Shown in pieces: positions 1-8,619 of a stretch of 64,000 nucleotides of DNA. This stretch comes from Pseudomonadota bacterium (GTDB taxonomy: Bacteria; Pseudomonadota; Gammaproteobacteria; Burkholderiales; JAJZQI01), in NCBI GenBank assembly GCA_021851875.1, contig JAJZQI010000004.1, forward strand, positions 1-64,000. The letters are read 5' to 3'. Position numbers and translations under genes: made by a program. Each line of letters starts with the position of its first letter. Within the stretch, counting starts at the first letter, position 1. Below the pieces are notes generated by a model. It did no database searches, was not told the origin of the DNA, and was given only the letters and a program-made list of their open reading frames with translations.

Positions 1-125
1 ATTACATCGAGATGTTTTATAACCCCAAGCGCCGGCATGGTTACACAAATCGGCTATCGCCGGTAGACTATGAAAAGCAGTATCTGGAGAGGCTCAACAG
101 TGTCTAGAAAATCGGGGGCGATTCA
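1..125 (+). mobile_element. Right end of an IS3-family insertion sequence (partial)
   Basis: The window opens inside an insertion sequence. The 3' end of an orfB-type transposase is followed by a terminal inverted repeat ending about position 125; read on the minus strand from 125 it begins TGAATCGCCCCCGATTTTC, the usual style of IS3-family ends. The rest of the element lies upstream of the window, so its length, other end and target duplication cannot be seen. It has inserted into the 3' part of the minus-strand gene ending at 94. Confidence 0.75.
3..107 (+). CDS. IS3-family transposase OrfB, C-terminal fragment
   Basis: The open frame from position 3 encodes 34 residues and stops at TAG 105-107. 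It reads YIEMFYNPKRRHGYTNRLSP followed by VDYEKQY, the hallmark C-terminus of the DDE integrase (rve) domain of IS3-family OrfB transposases. The catalytic residues lie upstream, outside the window. The fragment matches the family closely, but whether the full transposase is intact cannot be judged. Confidence 0.85.
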   Translation, partial: YIEMFYNPKRRHGYTNRLSPVDYEKQYLERLNSV

Positions 126-666
126 GTATTCCGTTCTCAGGCATGCCGTTGAAAAAGATTTTATGAACTCGCGGGTGAACTTTGAATTTTCCAATTAAGC
201 AGTCAAGATAATTAACTTCCCCTATTTGACTGAAATAGCTAAATAACTCCTTCCTATGGGAGTGAAAGAGGTCGATATTATTTTTCTGCTGCGTGATTTT
301 AATCTGCTTTGCAGTCTGCTTCGTCGCGTGAAGGCGTGATACAAGAACGGACATTGGTAGCGCGAGAGATAAAACACCTAAAGGGAGTCCGCTGATTGAA
401 AGAAATTTCTTTAATCCTTCGCTTGTCACGGATACGGAGTATCCATCCCAAGAAATGCCACCAAGAACGAGAAAGTATAAAAATGGTGACAGAATCGAAA
501 TCCATAACAAGCCCTGTTCGGAAAGTCCTCCATCCTCATTCAGTTTTAGAGTTGACTTGAAGCGCTCAAGAATCCAAGGTCCACTTCCAAAAATGCACGC
601 GCAGAATAAAGTGGGAATTAATACTGGCAACAATATAAGGGCCAAAAGTTTGGGTATTTCAGTCAA
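94..666 (-). pseudogene. Membrane-anchored hypothetical protein truncated by the IS3 element
   Basis: The frame encodes 190 residues from ATG 666. Three hydrophobic segments (about residues 6-28, 54-72 and 92-112) are followed by a polar, probably coiled-coil stretch rich in Lys and Gln (HATKQTAKQIKITQQKNN) and a His/Phe-rich segment. The last ten or so residues are encoded by the inverted repeat of the IS, so the native C-terminus has been replaced. The pattern of membrane anchor, Gln-rich helix and cytoplasmic domain is common in uncharacterised proteins of defence islands, but I do not recognise a named family. It lies downstream of, and on the same strand as, hheA. Confidence 0.6.
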
Positions 667-785
667 TCAAACTCTCCCTATGTAGGCTAACGGTTTAGTT
701 AACTGGCGCTTGAACACAAGTGCGGAAGACAACGACCAGTTGTGCTTCGGCGGCGTCAATACAGTGTTTCACTTGCATCGTGACT

Positions 786-1451
786 TTAGGGGTTGGGCGC
801 AATGCCCAATTCTTTTCGAAAACGCATTGTGATGCGTCGAAGCGCAGGCTCAATTGAGGCCTCATATGTGGCTATTAGGTTTTTCCGTTCCTCCTCAGTC
901 TTCTCAAGAATTACATCAATGGGCCAATCTTCGGCTCGGCCTTGCCGGATTGGGACGAGAACTTCAGCGACAGACATCCCGCATGTCCTTGCCAGGGCTC
1001 CCAGCTCTTCATATAACTCTGCATCTATGTAAATGGCATTGTCGGCAAGCGCTTTATGAAAAGTTATGCTTGCTTTGTGGGCCATCTCGCATAGGTTCGC
1101 GTAGAAGTTCACGTGCTCCACATTGTCAACATTGCGTAGAGGGGACTCATTGATAATTTTTGTGACGGGAGTAACCCAAGACCGGATTGCTGCATATATA
1201 GCGTGAATGGCTTGAGCGCGTTGTGCATCCACACGTGAAACCGCGACGTTTTGTTCATGTGCAAAGATGCCAAGCTGTGTTTTTAGAACATCAGCTCGCT
1301 CAGTGAGATGCGCTTCATGTTCTTTGAGCGCTTTGGTAAGTTGGTGCTCAATGAACCACTTTGACAGCAATTTCACTGAGGCGACCGCTGCAGCTGTCCC
1401 GCCAAATGCGCCAAATAGAAAAGACATCGTTTCAGAATATATGGGACCCAT
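786..1451 (-). CDS. Hypothetical membrane-anchored coiled-coil protein
   Basis: The product has 221 residues. An N-terminal hydrophobic segment (about residues 8-27, Gly/Ala-rich) is followed by a long helical region (about 30-85) with coiled-coil character and then a helical soluble domain. No catalytic motif is visible. The gene starts only 14 bp after the stop of hheA and is on the same strand, so it is probably cotranscribed with it. Topology suggests an N-in, membrane-tethered cytoplasmic protein. Function is unknown; a role in the defence locus is inferred from position only. Confidence 0.7.
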   Translation of the reverse strand: MGPIYSETMSFLFGAFGGTAAAVASVKLLSKWFIEHQLTKALKEHEAHLTERADVLKTQLGIFAHEQNVAVSRVDAQRAQAIHAIYAAIRSWVTPVTKIINESPLRNVDNVEHVNFYANLCEMAHKASITFHKALADNAIYIDAELYEELGALARTCGMSVAEVLVPIRQGRAEDWPIDVILEKTEEERKNLIATYEASIEPALRRITMRFRKELGIAPNP

Positions 1452-1465
1452 GGCTTGCCTTCTAT

Positions 1466-4400
1466 TTATCTTGGGAGGCTAACGAAACCATCCATGAATT
1501 TCACTAGTCCTTTTGCTTTTCCAGCTTGAAGTGCCAGAGTAATTTTTGCCTCGGCATCAGATGTAGTGCGGGCAATTCTCTGAAGGCGGCAAATGGTTCT
1601 AGCTAGTTCACTGATGCTGGTTGTCCCATGCTCTGACAGGATAAAAATTGCCAAATTTGCAAGCTCTTCCTGGCAAATCTCATTGAGCGGGCGCTTACTA
1701 GCATCACAGTCGTTTGCAACTCTGAAGTCTTGCCATTGCTCAGGATGAGTCGATTCTGGCCAGTAGTAAGTTACATCTCCTTCAAGGGTTTTGACGAATG
1801 CTCTAGGGATAAGGGAGCTAAGCAGTTCTTCAATACGGCTTCCGGTTCGAGTCAGCCCCCACGCTCGTGCTACTCTGCGGAAAAGAACTGTATCTCTAAT
1901 CGGCCCCTCTTTATTGATTACGTCTGACAGTTGTCCTGCGAGAATTTGCCGTGACTCATGGTCGTAGAATTGTTCTGGATTCTTGCCCACAATTTCGGCA
2001 ATACTGTAGGTAGGCAATTTCTGCTCTGGCACCATTTCAGGTTGAACCATCTTTGCATAAACAGCCTCAGCAACTTCTGGTTCGTTGTTATCCTCGACTT
2101 CGGTGCTGGTTTCATCTGCTTCATTAGCGTGCGAGGGTTCTACAGTCAGAAGTTGCTCAAGCTTTTCCTGAATCCTTCGCATTGGCTCGCTGGGGTTACG
2201 CCACCAATCAGTTGACCAAATCCTATGTAATTTCCAACCAAGGCTTTCCAGAACCAAATGACGCAAGCGGTCACGGTCACGAGCGGTGGCTGCAGAATGA
2301 TAAGTAGCCCCATCGCACTCAATGCCGAGCAAATAGCGACCAGGGGCGCGTGGGTCGACTACGCCGATGTCAATGCGGTAGCCTGATACACCCACCTGAG
2401 GATGAACAGTCCAGCCTTTCTCGCGCAGTTGGTTGATAACTTGTTTTTCAAATGGGCTATCAGGCTCCAATCCAGTTGGATTGATTTGTTCTACAAGTGC
2501 ACGATGTCCGCGAATGGCAAAATCGAGGTAGTTTTTGAGGTCTCGAACGCCTGCTGCACGCACGCGCGATAGGTCAATCTGTTCCGGCATCAGTGTGCTG
2601 AAGATAACTACGCCTTGTCGTGCGCGGGAGACCGCTACGTTAAGCCGGCGATGGCCTCCCTCAAGATTCAATGGACCAAAATTCAGGGCAACCTTACCTG
2701 CTGCATCAGGCCCATACGTAATTGAGAAATAGATAATATCTCGTTCATCGCCCTGAACGTTTTCGAGGTTTTTGATAAACAGCGGTTCGATAGATGCTTC
2801 TGCAAGCGCCTGGTCTAGCTTGGTAGATTCGCGGCGACGAGCATCCAGAAGATTTTCAATCAGTTTTTGCTGCGCTTGGTTAAACGTGACTACACCAAGA
2901 GACTGTTTCTTACCCTCTGGTGAGAGATAGTGTTTTTCGATGGAAGCAACAATCGCTTCTGCTTCTGCTCGGTTTGTACGTGAGCCGCCCCGGTCATATA
3001 CACCATGAACACGCTCGAAACGGACAGCAGTATCTTCTGTAACGGGGGAGGGGAATGTAATAAGTCGATTGTCGTAGTAGGTTACGTTACTAAAGGTAAT
3101 CAGGCTTTCGTGCAAGCTACGGTAGTGCCAATCCAATCCTAGTGTGGGCAGGCCAATGCTGAGACACTCATCAAGAATGCTTTCGAGGTCTTGTACTTCG
3201 TCCTCTCCAGAGGCGTCATCCTCATCAACTCGGTTGAAAAAGTTGGTCGGTGGGAGTTGTTTCGGGTCGCCAACACAAACAAGCTGTTTCCCTCGCGCAA
3301 TGGCCCCAACAGCATCCCAAACAGGAATTTGAGATGCTTCGTCAAAGATGACTACATCGAATGGCCGATGACCAGCTTCGAGGTACTGTGCGACAGATAA
3401 CGGGGACATGAGCAGGCATGGCTTCAGTTTTGGCAGAAGTGTTGGTAGGCCTTGAACAAGTTGGCGGATAGGGGCTTGTTTTCTTTGTTTTGCTAGCTCC
3501 CGACGGAGCTTTCCCATTTCCGAGTCAGCTCCAGGCGTAAGCGCAGTGCTTGAGGGAATTTGACCGGACAGCTTGGCAGCGACGTACTGCTGGGTTAATT
3601 TCTGGAATCGCTCATCAGATTCATTAAACTCGGCAATTTTTCTTTCGTGGTCGGCACTGGAAAATGAACAAAGTACCGGTTCTCGGTCCATGGCCTTGCG
3701 AACCCACCAGCTCCGATAGGCGTATTCAAAAAATTCCGCAATATTTGCGAGCGCCACCTCACCGGCTTCAAGCGAACGAACAACGCCAGTCAAGCCGTTA
3801 CTGATAGCTTTTTCTCTGTTGTTTTGCCAGAGGCACCATGGCTGAATTTGATGTGCTGCATGCTGCCAGGCCTGCAACGAAGAGAGAAGACGTGTGATTG
3901 CACCAGCAGCGTGCGGTTCCTCAATAAAAGAGTCCTTTGCTCCACTCAGTTCTGCAACTCGATGTGCCTCGCTCACAAGTTGCCGGTATGCGTCACGGAA
4001 ACGAACCAAGGCCCCTCCTAAAGCGCCATCTGCTCTAAGCATCGCTCGATTCTCAGTGATGTATGGCAGAAGCTTACTTTGCAGTGTGCCTTGAAGAACA
4101 GCATCGCCGGCAGCTAATTGCACCAAGGAGTCTGAATATTCTGTCGCCCACTTCTCATGTGCATCTACGTTATTCCAATCAGTTTTGTGCGCGTTGAACT
4201 CGTCTTGCAGAAGTGCTATTGCCTCGGCTTCCATGGCCGCCAGAGCCTTATCTTCCTCGTTCAGTTTGCGCAGTGCTGCGATGAGTGCATTAACGTCATT
4301 TTCGCTGGGTGCTTTGCGGTCTGTTCGGTAAAGACCAAAGCGCTTTGTGCATGCCCGTTTGGCAAACCAACTTTTGGGCCACCAAGTGCTGTTCGCTTCA

Positions 4401-7390
4401 CCCCACAGCATTTCGAGTTCTTGGCCATTCAAGTTGGCCACTTCTTCTCGATAGGTGGTCTCAAAAGTTTTCCATGCGACCTCGCGACGTAGGCCATGCT
4501 GACGCAGCATTTTGAGACGGTTACGAGCCACCTCGTCATTGGCTGCGCGAGCAACACCTGTTGGAACGCTCGATGCTTTTAGCAAGACGTCTGCAAGATG
4601 GTCTAGTGAGGCAAGCTCCGCCCAGGAAGAGCCATGTTCAGGTCTACCCAATAGGTGTAAAAATGGGGATACCAGCTCCTGAGTCGCTGAGGCAGAGGCT
4701 GACAAGCTATCGGCGGCATCAAGCAATTCCTGTTGCCAGGATGGGGTCCAAGATGTTCGCCTAATCGCGTGCAGTGGATGGACGTTTAGGTCATTTAACT
4801 GACCAGCAAGCGCAGCCATCTGTCGGCAAAGGGCACGTAAATCCTCTAGTTCCTTACGGCTATGCAGATTGGGGTCGGTCCAATCGAAAGAGGCTGGCTT
4901 CCAGTGAGCATATTTGATGCATGTCCCAATGGCGTCGTAAATGGTCAAATCATTAGGGTGCGTTTTGTGCAGCGCACTTACGAGCGAATTTAGCTCTCCC
5001 CGTAATGCGGCAAGACGTTCAGCTTCGAGCTCCCAATCTTTTACAGTACGTGCGCTCGCAGCGTCCAAGGATTTGCCCAGTTGAGCGAGAACTTCCGATT
5101 TCTTCGCCTTGGCCGAGTGCAACTCAAGACAGAATGGGCCGAGACCAATTGAATTCAAACGGCGATGAACTACCTCTAGAGCCGCCATCTTTTCTGACAC
5201 AAAAAGTACCGTTTTTCCGGTCGCAAGAAGATGGCAAATCAAGTTGGTAATGGTTTGGCTCTTGCCTGTTCCTGGTGGCCCTTCTAATACTAGGTTACTG
5301 CCCGAGTCCGCCACGCAAATCGCACGCACTTGGGAGGAGTCGGAAAGCATCGGAATATGGAGTTGCTGCGGTGCAAAACGCTCATCAAGCGTATTAATGG
5401 GAAATTCAGGGTCGGAGTGACTAAAAGCCTTACCAGGGTTGTTGATAAGGTGGGCAACTACCGTGTTCTCTTGAAGCTGATTTTGACGGTCCTGCAGGTC
5501 CTTCCACATAAGGTACTTCGTGAAAGAGAAGATGCCGAGGTGCACTTGTTCTTTCACCTCCCAGCCAGGCATGTCAGTGATGGCTAGCCGGAAGGTCTGA
5601 AAGATTTTTTCGACATCCAGGCCCTTATCATCTGTTGGCAGCACCTCAAAAGAAGGCATTTTGAGTTGAAAGTCATTCGCCAATTTTTGAAGCAGGGTAG
5701 GATTGACCAGCGCATCATCATCGTGTCGAATCAGCCGGAAACCAGTTTTAACTGACTGTCGAGTAATTGTGACGGGGATAAGCAGGATAGGGGCAAGATG
5801 ACTCACCTCAGAGTTTTTGTCTTCCCACCACTGCAAGAGGCCAAGAACAAGGAAAAGTGTATTTACCCCCCCTTCTTCCTTGCCAGTTTCCGCGGTGCGG
5901 AAAATCTCAGTCAAACGGTCATCGAGCTTGTCTTCAGGGATATCAACGACGAGCTCGTTTTTTGTGAGCGCGTCTTCAGCAAATGCGAGGAGTGGTGTTT
6001 GACCGGTGCGGTTCGTGTACACGGCAGCCACACGCGGGTCACTTCCATCCATAACTTGGGGGACTGATTTAATTCGGAACTCACAACCATCCGACAGTTT
6101 GTCCTCTAATGCGCCAGGGTCATGGGAAATGACCCTCAAATTGCTTTTGGTTGGCTTGAAATTAAGAAGACGGTTTCGTAATGTTAGGTCAAGAAGTTTG
6201 CTCTTCCATTTCGATAAGCGTCCTTCAGGCGTATCCGGGGTCGAAATTTCAGTCGCGGGCAGCAGTTCAGGGTCAAGGGGAGGTAAGGATGGCATATCCT
6301 CAATGGCGGGCGGCGCTTGCTCGGCAACGGTATCAACAGACGATTGCATACTTGAACGAGAGGGAAGTGCCCGAATTTGGAGTTCTCTGGCACGACGAAT
6401 GTCGACGGCGTAGTGAAACTTTTCTTCTTCGTCCAGATAGGCATCCCCGGTCGAGCAGGCCCAGCGAAGTGAAGGTTTCTGGTCGGATGTGATGCCAGTT
6501 GTCTCAAGGGTTATAAATTCCCCGGACTTCACCCGCTTGCGTACAGCCATTACATCATCAACAACCGAGGTCGGGAAACTTGTGTCAATCAGCCAGACGC
6601 CAATCCAAGCGTGCCCCTCTTTGAATAAAACAACCGAATTTAAACCTGCTTGCTCAAAGCAGGAGGCAAAGAGCATAGCCAAGTCGAGGCAGGTGGCTAC
6701 ACGACCATCCAGAATGCGTTCAGGCGTTCTGATTTTTTGACCGTCTGAGCCAAAGGATGCTGGTGGGTTGGAGTAATGAAGCCCTTCAGAGAGAAGTGAG
6801 CTGTAAATTGCTGAAACTTGCTTCCAAACCTTTTCGCGATGTTTGGATTGGTAACCGTCGAGGGATAGCGTCGCGTCACTGCCACGTAACAGCGTAGAAG
6901 CCTTACCCAGCAACCGGTCCACGATTAGTGAGTTGGGCATGCTAAAGGCGGCCAGTAATTCGGGCAGACTACGCGTCCCTGCCCACTGGTCATAGGCGAG
7001 CACCTCAATCGAGTGACCGATTTCAGCTAGAACTTTGCCATCAACAGTTGCCTTGATTTGAAGCGAAGCTTTTTCGGCCTCGTCGAGCTTGATTAAGTAA
7101 GCGTGGTCAGGCTGCAGGTCTACTGGCGAGATTACTCTGTGCTCTCCAGGGGCCAGTTTTTCGAAGTGGAAGCGGGCACCTTGAGCAAAGGCTGGTGAGC
7201 ACGAAATGACTACTTCAACAGAATTTAGGCTGGTGTCAGCATTGTTCCTGACAATAAGGGAACGAATAACTGGAATGTTGTTTTGAATCGAGGCGTACCC
7301 AGTAGTTGGGTCAGCAATGACTTCTAGCTCCAGACCCTGAGCGGCTTCGTTTGGAGTTGTTGTATCAGTATCCAGTGCTTCGTCAGACAT
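1466..7390 (-). CDS. hheA: HheA-type antiviral DUF4011-helicase-nuclease (DUF3320) protein
   Basis: This is a 1,974-residue single-protein defence effector. Visible parts in order: an N-terminal beta-rich region (about 20-130); a transglutaminase-like segment with Cys234, His260 and Asp269; the DUF4011 region starting near residue 390 (KWKSKLLDLTLRNRLLNF); a superfamily I helicase core with Walker A GPPGTGKS at about 704-711, DEAS motif II near 1350 followed by GDPKQLPP, and late motifs VQGDERD (about 1543) and LNVAVSRA (about 1575); a Vsr/MTES_1575-type nuclease domain (about 1645-1735, RIDIG then IECDG); and a C-terminal DUF3320-like segment (about 1795-1850). DUF4011-helicase-Vsr-DUF3320 is the architecture named Hhe among experimentally found antiphage systems. 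It is intact, with no frameshift seen. Lower GC than the core genes suggests transfer. Confidence 0.88.
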   Translation of the reverse strand: MSDEALDTDTTTPNEAAQGLELEVIADPTTGYASIQNNIPVIRSLIVRNNADTSLNSVEVVISCSPAFAQGARFHFEKLAPGEHRVISPVDLQPDHAYLIKLDEAEKASLQIKATVDGKVLAEIGHSIEVLAYDQWAGTRSLPELLAAFSMPNSLIVDRLLGKASTLLRGSDATLSLDGYQSKHREKVWKQVSAIYSSLLSEGLHYSNPPASFGSDGQKIRTPERILDGRVATCLDLAMLFASCFEQAGLNSVVLFKEGHAWIGVWLIDTSFPTSVVDDVMAVRKRVKSGEFITLETTGITSDQKPSLRWACSTGDAYLDEEEKFHYAVDIRRARELQIRALPSRSSMQSSVDTVAEQAPPAIEDMPSLPPLDPELLPATEISTPDTPEGRLSKWKSKLLDLTLRNRLLNFKPTKSNLRVISHDPGALEDKLSDGCEFRIKSVPQVMDGSDPRVAAVYTNRTGQTPLLAFAEDALTKNELVVDIPEDKLDDRLTEIFRTAETGKEEGGVNTLFLVLGLLQWWEDKNSEVSHLAPILLIPVTITRQSVKTGFRLIRHDDDALVNPTLLQKLANDFQLKMPSFEVLPTDDKGLDVEKIFQTFRLAITDMPGWEVKEQVHLGIFSFTKYLMWKDLQDRQNQLQENTVVAHLINNPGKAFSHSDPEFPINTLDERFAPQQLHIPMLSDSSQVRAICVADSGSNLVLEGPPGTGKSQTITNLICHLLATGKTVLFVSEKMAALEVVHRRLNSIGLGPFCLELHSAKAKKSEVLAQLGKSLDAASARTVKDWELEAERLAALRGELNSLVSALHKTHPNDLTIYDAIGTCIKYAHWKPASFDWTDPNLHSRKELEDLRALCRQMAALAGQLNDLNVHPLHAIRRTSWTPSWQQELLDAADSLSASASATQELVSPFLHLLGRPEHGSSWAELASLDHLADVLLKASSVPTGVARAANDEVARNRLKMLRQHGLRREVAWKTFETTYREEVANLNGQELEMLWGEANSTWWPKSWFAKRACTKRFGLYRTDRKAPSENDVNALIAALRKLNEEDKALAAMEAEAIALLQDEFNAHKTDWNNVDAHEKWATEYSDSLVQLAAGDAVLQGTLQSKLLPYITENRAMLRADGALGGALVRFRDAYRQLVSEAHRVAELSGAKDSFIEEPHAAGAITRLLSSLQAWQHAAHQIQPWCLWQNNREKAISNGLTGVVRSLEAGEVALANIAEFFEYAYRSWWVRKAMDREPVLCSFSSADHERKIAEFNESDERFQKLTQQYVAAKLSGQIPSSTALTPGADSEMGKLRRELAKQRKQAPIRQLVQGLPTLLPKLKPCLLMSPLSVAQYLEAGHRPFDVVIFDEASQIPVWDAVGAIARGKQLVCVGDPKQLPPTNFFNRVDEDDASGEDEVQDLESILDECLSIGLPTLGLDWHYRSLHESLITFSNVTYYDNRLITFPSPVTEDTAVRFERVHGVYDRGGSRTNRAEAEAIVASIEKHYLSPEGKKQSLGVVTFNQAQQKLIENLLDARRRESTKLDQALAEASIEPLFIKNLENVQGDERDIIYFSITYGPDAAGKVALNFGPLNLEGGHRRLNVAVSRARQGVVIFSTLMPEQIDLSRVRAAGVRDLKNYLDFAIRGHRALVEQINPTGLEPDSPFEKQVINQLREKGWTVHPQVGVSGYRIDIGVVDPRAPGRYLLGIECDGATYHSAATARDRDRLRHLVLESLGWKLHRIWSTDWWRNPSEPMRRIQEKLEQLLTVEPSHANEADETSTEVEDNNEPEVAEAVYAKMVQPEMVPEQKLPTYSIAEIVGKNPEQFYDHESRQILAGQLSDVINKEGPIRDTVLFRRVARAWGLTRTGSRIEELLSSLIPRAFVKTLEGDVTYYWPESTHPEQWQDFRVANDCDASKRPLNEICQEELANLAIFILSEHGTTSISELARTICRLQRIARTTSDAEAKITLALQAGKAKGLVKFMDGFVSLPR

Positions 7391-7670
7391 TTTGCCTCTC
7401 TATATTCTGAAGCTATCTGCGCCAAGCAAACAGGGCTCTTATTTCCGGACAGATTGCGTTTGAAAGCCCCAAAAACTCGCTTCGTTTTAGAGCGAGTAGT
7501 TTGCTGAGTACATTTAGTTAGATGTATTTAGTCGACCTTGAATCGCAGACATAGTTGCAAATGTAGCATTGTTATTCAGGCCATATTACCACTGGTTGAT
7601 ATTTGTTTTCTCACAATACTATTTAAAAAATCCATACTGGATTTTTATGTGATTCAGCGATGGCAACAAG
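7391..7670. other. Intergenic region upstream of hheA
   Basis: This 280-bp AT-rich gap separates hheA from the 156-residue gene upstream on the same strand. A GAGAGG ribosome-binding site sits just before the hheA ATG at 7390. It should hold the hheA promoter, but no convincing -35/-10 pair was found. No RNA gene or repeat was recognised. Confidence 0.4.
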
Positions 7671-8141
7671 CTAGGCCAGCTCTGGTCCATCTAATAGGCG
7701 GGCTGTCATATGTGGCTCAATTGCCACAAGGGTTGACGAGTAAATTTGATTGCCCTCAATTTGGGCCTGATAGTAGAACACAGTTCCTTTTGGGGTCTTG
7801 CAAGTGTATTTGGCTTCACCCTTGCCATGTCCTGTTTTAGTGATGTGCCTGCTGATGATTGTTGCATTGGCTCCGAGATAACGTCGTCCATTGAGGACAA
7901 TATCTTTTGTGCGCACATCGGTATCAAGCGCATTTTGTAACTCTTCAGCAAAATGCTTTGATAAACGATGGTGGGTTATCAGTCCAATAGCGATACAAAT
8001 GAATAGTAATGAGGTTCCGCCAAGCCCTTTCCATATCCAGGTCGCCAAAATGAGAAGGGCAATGACTGGATAAATAAACATGGCCCCCAGGAATGTGAGG
8101 CCAAAGGCAAAACGAAAATTTTGTTTCACGATATCAAGCAT
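7671..8141 (-). CDS. Hypothetical two-TM membrane protein
   Basis: The product has 156 residues, with two close hydrophobic segments (about residues 12-36 and 42-56) forming a hairpin, then a soluble C-terminal domain of about 95 residues ending in a beta-rich stretch. No motif is recognised. It resembles generic small membrane proteins found beside defence and secretion genes. It lies upstream of hheA on the same strand with a 280-bp gap, so it may be separately transcribed. Base composition matches the AT-richer island. Confidence 0.6.
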   Translation of the reverse strand: MLDIVKQNFRFAFGLTFLGAMFIYPVIALLILATWIWKGLGGTSLLFICIAIGLITHHRLSKHFAEELQNALDTDVRTKDIVLNGRRYLGANATIISRHITKTGHGKGEAKYTCKTPKGTVFYYQAQIEGNQIYSSTLVAIEPHMTARLLDGPELA

Positions 8142-8404
8142 ACAAACACCTCAGCCATGATGCTAACTGTCTTTAGTGTAGTCGCAAGATAGCTCATGGG
8201 ATGAGCCCATTGCGCAAGGAGAGACACTAAGGTTTGAGTGATTGGCTTCTACAGACTTTGACGGAAACCAACACAAGTTACCTAAGCAAAACTATACTGC
8301 TCGACTGACTTCCCAAGAGATTTGTTAATTTCGTCCCCCCTGCATTTATTGGGCTAGGAAGAAGGCTCCACGACAGACTTAATTGTTAACCATCAGCCCC
8401 TCTC

Positions 8405-8432
8405 AAAAAGCCGGGCATGCCCGGCTTTTTTT
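8405..8432 (+). terminator. Orphan intrinsic terminator
   Basis: A perfect stem GCCGGGC/GCCCGGC, preceded by A-run and followed by a run of seven T, gives a textbook rho-independent terminator. No gene on the plus strand leads into it within the window. It is probably the leftover 3' end of a host gene replaced or displaced by the island on its left. On the minus strand it is symmetrical enough to act too, but no minus-strand gene ends here. Confidence 0.8.
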
Positions 8433-8539
8433 ATTTCCCCCCCTTCAAACCGTGCACGCGCACCAAACCAGCACACACCCCAACCCCAACAAAAACATAC
8501 ATTCATATACAAATCATATAATTACCAAACATCTCGCCA

Positions 8540-8556
8540 TTGGCACAGTTACTGCT
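8540..8556 (+). promoter_or_regulatory. Sigma-54 (-24/-12) promoter
   Basis: The sequence TTGGCACAGTTACTGCT carries the invariant GG (8542-8543) and GC (8554-8555) with exactly 10 bp between them, matching TGGCAC-N5-TTGC with one change at the -12 element. Transcription would start near 8567, about 50 bp before the ATG at 8620. It implies activation by an RpoN-dependent enhancer-binding protein, most likely NtrC given the downstream nitrogen genes. No clear NtrC dyad was seen upstream. Confidence 0.8.
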
Positions 8557-8619
8557 TTATCTCCGATAGTATTACTCTATTTGTATTTAGTATTACCAAC
8601 CCGATACGGAGATATGACA

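Larger units (their letters stand above)
8142..8619. other. Junction between low-GC island and the nitrogen cluster
   Basis: This 478-bp stretch has no gene. It holds an intrinsic terminator (8405-8432) with no plus-strand gene in front of it and a sigma-54 promoter (8540-8556). An open frame entering from 8383 runs through the terminator and is not the real gene start. No tRNA, direct repeat or ykkC-type guanidine riboswitch was recognised. Confidence 0.5.

Noticed and set aside
8450-8470. NtrC binding site
   Set aside because: GTGCACGCGCAC has half-sites in the wrong orientation and spacing.
8440-8613. Guanidine (ykkC) riboswitch before the importer
   Set aside because: Its conserved elements are absent; the region is AT-rich and unstructured apart from the promoter.
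8383-8619. N-terminal extension of the binding protein
   Set aside because: It reads through a terminator and a sigma-54 promoter; the signal peptide starts at 8620.
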